The translations under genes were made by a program, and so were the position numbers. The notes under the pieces are model-generated. The model saw nothing but the letters and a program-made list of their open reading frames with translations, did no database searches and was not told the origin of the DNA. A stretch of DNA of 23,777 bases from Euryarchaeota archaeon UBA124 (GTDB lineage Archaea > Thermoplasmatota > Poseidoniia > Poseidoniales > Poseidoniaceae): NCBI GenBank assembly GCA_002502215.1, contig DAPT01000080.1:1-23777 (forward strand), given 5' to 3'. Below are positions 15,954 to 22,144 of this stretch, one piece after another. Position 1 is the stretch's first letter. Every line of letters starts with the position of its first letter.

Positions 15954-17354
15954 ATGGCTGACTGGCATCCTACGGCATATCGAACGCATACTTTGGGCGA
16001 AATTCAGGAAAGAGGGGCATACCTTGTTGGGAAGGAAGTGACCGTTTGTGGCTTCATGGAAGCAAATCGCGGAAAAGGAGCCATCTGTTTTGTTGATCTC
16101 CGAGATGGAACTGGTAAACTCCAAGTCTTCCTCAAAGGCGATGCGATTGGAGAGGAAAGCCTTGATGTAGTGCAGCGAATGACCCGCGAATCAACCTTGC
16201 AATTTACTGGAATTGTTGCGCAAAAGCGACCCCCGAAGCTCAAGGAAGGCGAAACACCTCCCCCACCTGCTTACGAGGTTGTTGCCAACGGTGTGGAGGT
16301 TCTTACACGAGCAAATGTTCCGCTACCGTTGGGCATTACAGACACTGTATCCATCGGTCTTGACACACGATTGGACAATCGATTTCTCGACCTTCGTCGA
16401 GCGCACGTCAACGCTATGTTCACGCTTCGGGCGCGTGTCCTCCAGTACGGACGAGAGCATCTCATTTCTGAAGGCTTCAAAGAAATCAACACACCGAAAA
16501 TCATCGCCTCTGCATCGGAAGGAGGTACCAATCTCTTCCCAATGATGTACTTTGACACCCCTGCTTTCCTTTCCCAAAGCCCACAATTGTACAAACAACT
16601 CGCAGTTCTGGGAGGAATGGAACGTGTGTTCGAAATCGGCCCAGCATTCCGTGCTGAAAATCACGATACTTACCGTCACTTGAATGAATTCATTTCCTTC
16701 GATATCGAAGCGGCTTGGATGACCGATGAGGATGTTATGGGGGTACAGGAACGGATGATTCATCACATCTGGAAGTGTGTGGCAGAGAAGGATCAGGAAC
16801 ACATCGATACGGTCAACGAGTACCGAGCATCTCAGGAATTGGAGCCCATTTCTGTCGACGTTCCAAGCCTACCGTTTCCACGCATCGATTACTGTGAAGC
16901 GATTCAAATGATTCAGGACGCTGGAGAAGAAATTCAGTGGGGTGATGATATTGATTCCTCGCACTGTGACATCATCGCTGCGAAATATCCCGGATTCCAC
17001 TTCCTACCTCGATGGCCGATGGAGATGAAACCGTTCTACATCCACCACGTGCCTGGCGAAAACGGCGTGACTGGTGAGCAACTCAGTCGTGGGTTTGACC
17101 TCAATTACGGTAGAGACGAAATGACAAGTGGTGGGCAGCGTGAACACAATGTCGACATCTTGGAGGAAAATCTTCACAGAAAGGGACTCAACCCAGAAGA
17201 ATTTTCCTTCTACACAGACGGTTTCCGTTTCGGAGCACCGCCCCACGCTGGGTGGGGCCTCGGAGTTGCGCGCCTTCTGATGGTCTTAACAGGGTCACGA
17301 AACGTTCGTGAAACCGTTTTATTCCCTCGTGACCGCCATCGTGTAACGCCATGA
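15954..17354 (+). CDS. aspS: Aspartyl-tRNA synthetase, archaeal type (probably Asp/Asn-tRNA)
   Basis: A 466-residue class IIb synthetase that charges tRNA with aspartate. The N-terminal OB-fold anticodon domain (about 15-120) is followed by the catalytic domain. Motif 1 is GFKEINTPKI (174-183), the SEGGTNLFP and FLSQSPQLYKQ segments bind aspartate and ATP, motif 2 is PAFRAENHDTYRHLNEF (230-246), and motif 3 is the GWGLGVARLLMVLTG region near the C-terminus, ending RDRHRVTP as is usual for archaeal AspRS. It lacks the bacterial GAD insertion. By hand alignment from memory, the residue equivalent to Trp26 of the Thermococcus enzyme, which enforces Asp specificity, is Glu36 here, so the enzyme may be non-discriminating and also form Asp-tRNA(Asn). 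A Pro-rich insertion (93-107) enlarges the OB-fold. The hydrolase gene begins 10 bases after its stop. Confidence 0.95.
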   Translation: MADWHPTAYRTHTLGEIQERGAYLVGKEVTVCGFMEANRGKGAICFVDLRDGTGKLQVFLKGDAIGEESLDVVQRMTRESTLQFTGIVAQKRPPKLKEGETPPPPAYEVVANGVEVLTRANVPLPLGITDTVSIGLDTRLDNRFLDLRRAHVNAMFTLRARVLQYGREHLISEGFKEINTPKIIASASEGGTNLFPMMYFDTPAFLSQSPQLYKQLAVLGGMERVFEIGPAFRAENHDTYRHLNEFISFDIEAAWMTDEDVMGVQERMIHHIWKCVAEKDQEHIDTVNEYRASQELEPISVDVPSLPFPRIDYCEAIQMIQDAGEEIQWGDDIDSSHCDIIAAKYPGFHFLPRWPMEMKPFYIHHVPGENGVTGEQLSRGFDLNYGRDEMTSGGQREHNVDILEENLHRKGLNPEEFSFYTDGFRFGAPPHAGWGLGVARLLMVLTGSRNVRETVLFPRDRHRVTP

Positions 17355-17364
17355 GTTGGCTATC

Positions 17365-18111
17365 ATGCCCATCGATCGAATGCAATGGGGAGCCGAACCT
17401 TGGCAGTATGCAGACTTGCACATGCCCGATGAACCATCGCCTTTCCAAAACGATCATGGCGTTCCATGCATCATGTTGATTCACGGAGGATTCTGGAAAA
17501 CAGAATACACATCCGAGTTGATGCAACCCATCGCTAACGCATTGAGCGATGCAGGTGTTGCAAGTTGGAACATCGAATTTCGCAGGTGGAAAGACGGTGA
17601 CGAAGGAGTTTGGATGGATACGCTCTCTGACGTTCTCCGTGCTTGGGGCCAGTTGGCACTGTTACCGGGCATCGACATCACCCGAAGCATGGTCATGGGG
17701 CATTCTGCTGGAGGGCATTTGGCCCTCCTAATGGCGAGCAAAGCCGAGCGAAAACCTTGGTTGACCATCGCACAATCACCCATCACAGACTTGTTTGGAG
17801 CTGATGATGCAAAACTCAGCGATGATGGTGATGCTGTTCGTAAATGGATGGGATGTTCGCCGTATGAAAATGAGGCGTTATGGAGAAAAGTCAATCCAAT
17901 CGATCTACCGCCTCGTTCGCCTGTCCTATTGATTCATGGAGAGCGTGATACCGATGTACCTCTCGAGCAGACTGAAACTTATGCACGAGCGATGAAAGCG
18001 ATGGGCTGTGACATTCAGAAGGTATGGCTCCCCGGCGATCATTACAGCATTATCGATGCTGCAAGCGATGATTGGCTGGTTCAACAAGATGCAATTTTGG
18101 ATTGGCTCTGA
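17365..18111 (+). CDS. Alpha/beta hydrolase, kynurenine-formamidase/BD-FAE-like
   Basis: A 248-residue alpha/beta-hydrolase. LIHGGFWK (38-45) is the H-G-G-x-W oxyanion motif of the arylformamidase/carboxylesterase group. The nucleophile is Ser114 in GHSAGGH (112-118), Asp195 in HGERDTDVP fits the acid, and His226 in GDHYSIID the base, so the triad is complete. Kynurenine formamidases share this size, the HGGxW motif and a D-H-F/Y-x-I ending, but general esterases do too, so the assignment to arylformamidase is tentative. ATG 17365 is preferred over TTG 17356, which would leave almost no gap after aspS. It is probably co-transcribed with aspS, and a hairpin separates it from the SDR gene. Its link to the nearby aromatic-cleavage module on the other strand is inference. 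Confidence 0.8.
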   Translation: MPIDRMQWGAEPWQYADLHMPDEPSPFQNDHGVPCIMLIHGGFWKTEYTSELMQPIANALSDAGVASWNIEFRRWKDGDEGVWMDTLSDVLRAWGQLALLPGIDITRSMVMGHSAGGHLALLMASKAERKPWLTIAQSPITDLFGADDAKLSDDGDAVRKWMGCSPYENEALWRKVNPIDLPPRSPVLLIHGERDTDVPLEQTETYARAMKAMGCDIQKVWLPGDHYSIIDAASDDWLVQQDAILDWL

Positions 18112-18115
18112 GAGC

Positions 18116-18138
18116 GAACCACTAAGATAGAGTGGTTC
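18116..18138 (+). promoter_or_regulatory. Inter-gene hairpin (8-bp perfect stem, 7-base loop)
   Basis: GAACCACT (18116-18123) and AGTGGTTC (18131-18138) are exact inverted copies around a 7-base loop, AAGATAG. It starts 4 bases after the hydrolase stop and ends 11 bases before the SDR ATG. No U-run follows, so it is not a typical intrinsic terminator; an RNA processing or stability site, or a protein operator, would both fit. Confidence 0.45.
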
Positions 18139-18149
18139 CACGGTCAATC

Positions 18150-18962
18150 ATGGACCTCCTCGGAGATCAAGCCGTTCTACGGAACAACGCCCTCAAAGGG
18201 AAGACAGCACTCATCTGTGGGGCAAGTCGAGGAATTGGTGCTGCAACCGCACGTATTATGGCAAAGTCCGGAGCAAACCTCATCCTCGCTTCCCGCAATG
18301 AAAGCCAACTTAATTCATTGCTCAAGGAACTCTCAGAACTCGGAAACGGTCATCATCAAACACTTGTCATGGACTTAGAGAAAACAGAATCCATTGCAGG
18401 GTGTTTGCAGCCAGTTCTTCGCAAGGGCCCGATTCATATCCTGATTAACAATGCAGGCGGGCCTCCTGGAGGCCCGTTGTTGGATGCAAGCGTTGACGAG
18501 CTTTCTCAACCGTTCGCTCGTCATTTACACGCCGCCCACACATTGGTCAAATTGCTCATTCCTGGTATGATTGCGGAAAACTACGGACGTATCATCCAAA
18601 TTATTTCGACCAGTGTCCGTGAACCTATTCCAAACTTAGGTGTCTCCAATACGTTGCGTGGAGCGATGGCATCATGGTCAAAGACGCTCTCGCGAGAACT
18701 CCATCCATCCATTACAATCAACAACGTTCTACCTGGTTTTACCGATACAGAACGCTTGGGGAGTTTAGCACAATCAATCCATGAGCGAACAGGTCAATCC
18801 ATCGAAGCGATTCATGATGGTTGGATGAGCCAAGTTCCCATCGAGCGATTGATCGATCCGTTGGAAACTGCTTCGGTTATCGCATTCCTTGCTTCACCAG
18901 CCGCTGGAGCGATTCGTGGTGTGTCTCTCCCTGTTGATGGTGGGCGTCTTCGAAGCATCTGA
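18150..18962 (+). CDS. SDR-family oxidoreductase with atypical catalytic residues
   Basis: A 270-residue short-chain dehydrogenase/reductase. The cofactor turn GASRGIG (24-30) and NNAGGPPGG (100-108) are intact, and YGRIIQIISTS (145-155) brings the catalytic Ser. At the expected Y-x-x-x-K position the sequence is S-N-T-L-R (166-170), so Tyr is Ser and Lys is Arg. The stretch PNLGVSNTLRGAMASWSKTL resembles a subgroup of 3-oxoacyl-ACP-reductase-like SDRs known to depart from the catalytic tetrad. Arg50 after the second beta strand suggests a preference for NADP(H). It ends in SLPVDGG, as SDRs usually do. ATG 18150 is used; a GTG at 18132 would place the start inside the upstream hairpin. It probably belongs to the aspS-hydrolase transcription unit. 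Substrate unknown. Confidence 0.85.
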   Translation: MDLLGDQAVLRNNALKGKTALICGASRGIGAATARIMAKSGANLILASRNESQLNSLLKELSELGNGHHQTLVMDLEKTESIAGCLQPVLRKGPIHILINNAGGPPGGPLLDASVDELSQPFARHLHAAHTLVKLLIPGMIAENYGRIIQIISTSVREPIPNLGVSNTLRGAMASWSKTLSRELHPSITINNVLPGFTDTERLGSLAQSIHERTGQSIEAIHDGWMSQVPIERLIDPLETASVIAFLASPAAGAIRGVSLPVDGGRLRSI

Positions 18963-19030
18963 AGTCATTCCAATTCATTGTGTAGTTGTGGAAAGACAAC
19001 CTCAAGAAGGAGCCCATCTGATTGTTCATT

Positions 19031-19198
19031 ATGGGGCACCTCGACGACGTTGGAATGGGATATTTTGAGCACATGATTGGAGCTTACAAGCTCGCTTTTC
19101 GGTTCGCACTGGGCGCGATTCAACTTCTCATACACGGGTTGATTCCAGGGATCTTCATTGATGCTGGAAAGAACACTTCCGATGCCTACAAGAGATAA
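19031..19198 (+). CDS. Small DUF6356-like protein (55 aa)
   Basis: A 55-residue ORF between the SDR gene and the convergent permease. It has a short polar N-terminus, then VGMGYFEHMIGAYKLAFRF, an amphipathic-to-hydrophobic helix, and a second hydrophobic segment ending LLIHGLIPGIFIDAG. V-G-x-x-Y-x-E-H followed by a hydrophobic core and H-x-x-I-P-x-x-F is the pattern I know from the small DUF6356 family, best represented in proteobacteria, which has no assigned function. An upstream in-frame stop at 19019 and a clear ATG support the start. Its stop lies 6 bases before the stop of the permease on the other strand. It may be membrane-associated; role unknown. It could also be a chance ORF, but the motif agreement makes that unlikely. 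Confidence 0.7.
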   Translation: MGHLDDVGMGYFEHMIGAYKLAFRFALGAIQLLIHGLIPGIFIDAGKNTSDAYKR

Positions 19199-19204
19199 TC
19201 ATCT

Positions 19205-20638
19205 TCATTTGTTACGACCGGTCATCGACTCACGGAAAGATTGGAACGGTGTCTTTGATATTTGCGCATGCCTCTTTCCATAAAGGAAGTACGTGACCAG
19301 ACCTGCTGCAATGGCTGCCGAGGCGCCGATGAAGGCTTTGTCACCGATGAAGTAGATCAAGAAGAGCCCAGCAACGATGCCCCATATCTGCATGAATGGG
19401 TAGAAGATTCCCTTGTAGGAGGGGTCCCAACCGTGACGATCACTGGTTTGGCGAAGGATGATGACGCACGTGTTGATCATGATGAAAATCATAATTTTGA
19501 ACCCAGATGCTAATTTAACGACGTCTTTAAGTGGTACGAAGAAGATAGCCAAACCCATGGCAACGCCCGTCACAATAATCGGCCAATGTGGTGTTTCATA
19601 CTTCTCATGGACACGCTCAAGCGCCGGTGGAAGCAACTTGTCTTGGCCCATGGCGTACAAAAATCTTGAGGAGGCTAGAATTCCAGCAAGAGCCATTGAA
19701 ATCATGGCTAGGACAGAAATAATGGCAGCGACTATGCCGAATTCGGTTCCGACAACTTCCTTTGCAAATACATAGATTGGGTCTTCGACAACTTTCCCAT
19801 CAACTTTCCACCATTCTCCTGGAATCGCGGCCATCATGAGGTAAGCAATAGCAGAATACAGGATGGTCGCAATGAGCAATGAAAGGAGCATTCCTGCGGG
19901 TAGATTCTTTTCTGGATCTTTGACTTCACCACCAATGGCGGCAACTTTTGTCACACCAGCGTATGCTACAAACACAAAGGCAGAGGTTTCGGCCAGTGTC
20001 CACAAATCCGTATCGAAGGCTGCTCTAAATGGACGGCCACCGTCGAAACCATCGACAAAGAAAGCTGCGACACAAGTAATCGCCAGCATGGCCAAGGTTA
20101 TGAAGAGGACCGGCGTTTGAATTGCCTTGACCTTCTTGACACCAAGAATGTTCACGATGGTAATGAGTACCAAAGCACTCATTGACAGAACCATCATTCG
20201 CATTTGAATATCAAAATAGGTAGTGACTGCAATGAAATATGCAGAAAAGCCAATCAGAGCAAAACCTGATTTGAGCAAAAACGATGCCCAAAGTCCTAGT
20301 CCGCTTATCGTCCCGATCATTGGACCATACGTTCGCTCAAGATAGACATACGAACCACCGCTCGATGGCATACCTGAAGACAGTTCTGCTTTGGATATTG
20401 CAGCAGGTAGAACAACTGCTGCTGCGACGATGAATGCAAGCCAAATCCCAGGACCCATAATGTCCGCTGCGAAGGTCGGGGTGACAAATATCCCCGGTAG
20501 CATGGCCGAGAGCGAGATAATGACAACACCGGCAAGACCCAGACTTCGCTTGAGTGTTTTCTTGATTGTGTCCGTTCCTTTTTCTACGATAGAATCGAGT
20601 TTTGAAATTACGGTAGAATTGGGTTTTGAAATCGCCAT
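19205..20638 (-). CDS. APC-family amino acid permease
   Basis: A 477-residue membrane protein with about 12 hydrophobic segments. The first, LGLAGVVIISLSAMLPGIFVTP, has the unwound-helix Gly/Pro pattern of the APC superfamily, and GMPSSGGSYVYLERTYGPMIG is the family signature loop. AYAGVTKVAAIGGEVKDPEKNLP in the middle is the typical F-x-G-x-E-x-x-x-x-P-x-K-x-x-P-like site. The likely role is proton- or sodium-driven uptake of an amino acid or related amine; specificity cannot be read from sequence. The N-terminus carries an 8-residue tandem duplication (ISKPNSTV/ISKLDSIV). It lies 109 bases downstream of the dioxygenase-deaminase fusion in the same direction, with its own TATA-like element, so it may have both shared and separate transcription. 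The substrate may relate to the amino-aromatic module, by context only. Confidence 0.9.
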   Translation of the reverse strand: MAISKPNSTVISKLDSIVEKGTDTIKKTLKRSLGLAGVVIISLSAMLPGIFVTPTFAADIMGPGIWLAFIVAAAVVLPAAISKAELSSGMPSSGGSYVYLERTYGPMIGTISGLGLWASFLLKSGFALIGFSAYFIAVTTYFDIQMRMMVLSMSALVLITIVNILGVKKVKAIQTPVLFITLAMLAITCVAAFFVDGFDGGRPFRAAFDTDLWTLAETSAFVFVAYAGVTKVAAIGGEVKDPEKNLPAGMLLSLLIATILYSAIAYLMMAAIPGEWWKVDGKVVEDPIYVFAKEVVGTEFGIVAAIISVLAMISMALAGILASSRFLYAMGQDKLLPPALERVHEKYETPHWPIIVTGVAMGLAIFFVPLKDVVKLASGFKIMIFIMINTCVIILRQTSDRHGWDPSYKGIFYPFMQIWGIVAGLFLIYFIGDKAFIGASAAIAAGLVTYFLYGKRHAQISKTPFQSFRESMTGRNK

Positions 20639-20698
20639 AACAATATCCCCGATTTACTGCACTGTACGTGCTTCTAAATGTACACAAGTAAACTTAGG

Positions 20699-20704
20699 AT
20701 ATAT
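20699..20704 (-). promoter_or_regulatory. Candidate TATA element for the APC permease
   Basis: ATATAT within GAATATATCC on the minus strand lies 61-66 bases before the permease ATG. Transcription would start near 20675, leaving a leader of about 35 bases that contains two GTAC-centred repeats. The 109-base gap holds no recognisable terminator for the upstream gene, so read-through from the dioxygenase genes is also possible. Confidence 0.35.
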
Positions 20705-20747
20705 TCTCTTGCATTTTTTAAGGATACAAATTACCGAATTCAGGGGG

Positions 20748-22142
20748 TCAGATTTTTGCAATAACCTTCATTTCGACGGCGATTGGAGTTGGTAGTGCAC
20801 GAATAGCGAGTGTTGTTCGAGTAGGTCCGTAGTGGCCAAGAGTTTCAGCCCAGACCTCGTTGTAGCCCACAAAGTCACGATCCATATCGACCAAAAAGGA
20901 GGTGACGTCAACCACTTTCTCCATCGAAGACCCAGCTTCTTCTAATATACGGGAAATATTTTCAACGACCGCTCGAGTTTGTGCCTTGATGTCGTATTCG
21001 AGAGGTTCGCCTTCGCCATCTCGGATGGGACCGCCAGGTATTGCGTTTGTTCCAGGCTGTCGCGGCCCTACACCAGAAAGGTACAGCAAATCACCGACTC
21101 GACGAGCATGCGGATAGAGGCCCACTGGTTTCGGAGCTGCATCGGTGTTTACTGCATCCTCGCCTTCAGCGGGGTTCCATAATGCAGGGCCATTCTCGCT
21201 TGAGGGAGGTGACTGCTCCATTTCAGAGCCGTCAGCATCGAGAACATTTCGTTCACCGTGATAGACATCCACATCGTCTTCATCGTACTCCTTGTCGCCT
21301 TGTCCATTCGAAGTCGGATCGAGGTGAACCACTGCACCTCCCGCACCGTGCAAGGCTTCGTATGCGAGCACTCGGCCTGTGAGATCGTTTCGATTATCGT
21401 TCATTGCTGAAAGCCACCACATCGGTTTGAACGTGACAACCTTCTGGACACGTATTTGCTGGTGAATGGTTCGAGAAAGTTGGGCGACATCCTCGAGTCG
21501 ACCCTCCTCGAGGAATTCAAGCACCTTTCGATTCCATTCGTCGTCTTTGAGCGAATGGATTTTATCATCGGATGCATCAATGAATTCTGTGAACATTCGA
21601 TTTGACATCGACATTGCAGTAACTGCGACAGCTTTCTTTCCAGATGACTTAAGGACGTCCAAACAGGCCTTTGCAAGGACTGTGGTTTCTGCACGGTTTG
21701 CGTAGACGTTTGAAGAAACAATGACAGCAGGAATCGCATTATCAGGATTGAGCAGTTTAAGCGCAACAACCGAACCTACATCGATTGGAAAACCATGGTA
21801 AGCCACTGTTCGACTTTGAAGACCACGAGCATGGTTTGCTTCGTTCCAAGCATGAGCAAAATCAGCATCGATTCGAAAGGAATAATCCATCGAGCCCAAC
21901 TCATGGAAATCCTGGTCAACAAGCGTCCACGTTGGATTTGGATCTGCTTGAATCTGATGACCGATAATGCTCGGCCACGTCGTTGAATAGATGATGAGCA
22001 AATCCGCACCGCTTTCAGCGATGTATTCACGCGCTTCATCGAATGCATCACGCAGTCGTTGCCAGCCTTCGTTTTGATCGGGAACCAACAGTGGGTGTGG
22101 ATGGACTGGTACAACATAGGATGCTAAAATTGGATTGGCCAT
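20748..22142 (-). CDS. Fusion: LigB-like 2-aminophenol 1,6-dioxygenase alpha-type subunit + RidA/2-aminomuconate-deaminase domain
   Basis: A 464-residue two-domain protein. Residues 1-275 follow the LigB/AmnA fold of class III extradiol dioxygenases and align with the neighbouring gene, but metal ligands are lost: VPVHPHP keeps His14, while the second His is Thr55 (STTW against SPHW), the catalytic His is Asn181 (SMSNRMF against SLSHRHF), and the Glu region has none. This matches the non-catalytic alpha subunit of 2-aminophenol 1,6-dioxygenase. A 60-residue acidic linker (about 277-336) leads to a RidA domain (about 337-464): LYPHARRVGDLLYLSGVGP, QTRAVVENI and PTRTTLAIRALP, with Arg442 where RidA has its substrate-binding Arg, closest in style to 2-aminomuconate deaminase (AmnD). 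That deaminase releases ammonia from the product of the ring-cleavage route after an oxidation step. ATG 22142 is chosen for its strong Shine-Dalgarno. Confidence 0.85.
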   Translation of the reverse strand: MANPILASYVVPVHPHPLLVPDQNEGWQRLRDAFDEAREYIAESGADLLIIYSTTWPSIIGHQIQADPNPTWTLVDQDFHELGSMDYSFRIDADFAHAWNEANHARGLQSRTVAYHGFPIDVGSVVALKLLNPDNAIPAVIVSSNVYANRAETTVLAKACLDVLKSSGKKAVAVTAMSMSNRMFTEFIDASDDKIHSLKDDEWNRKVLEFLEEGRLEDVAQLSRTIHQQIRVQKVVTFKPMWWLSAMNDNRNDLTGRVLAYEALHGAGGAVVHLDPTSNGQGDKEYDEDDVDVYHGERNVLDADGSEMEQSPPSSENGPALWNPAEGEDAVNTDAAPKPVGLYPHARRVGDLLYLSGVGPRQPGTNAIPGGPIRDGEGEPLEYDIKAQTRAVVENISRILEEAGSSMEKVVDVTSFLVDMDRDFVGYNEVWAETLGHYGPTRTTLAIRALPTPIAVEMKVIAKI

Positions 22143-22144
22143 AC

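Noticed and set aside
17481..17894. 137-residue minus-strand ORF opposite the alpha/beta hydrolase
   Set aside because: Antisense to a hydrolase with a full catalytic triad and no independent evidence of coding.
18116..18138. Intrinsic terminator at the inter-gene hairpin
   Set aside because: No run of T follows the stem, and archaeal termination depends mainly on T-runs.
20639..20747. Terminator or small RNA in the gap before the permease
   Set aside because: No stable stem with T-run is visible in the direction of transcription; only a TATA-like element and weak GTAC repeats were seen.
20748..22142. Fusion as a frameshift or assembly artefact
   Set aside because: The linker is in one open frame with acidic low-complexity composition typical of real interdomain linkers, and no stop or start suggests two genes. 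It still deserves a read-level check.
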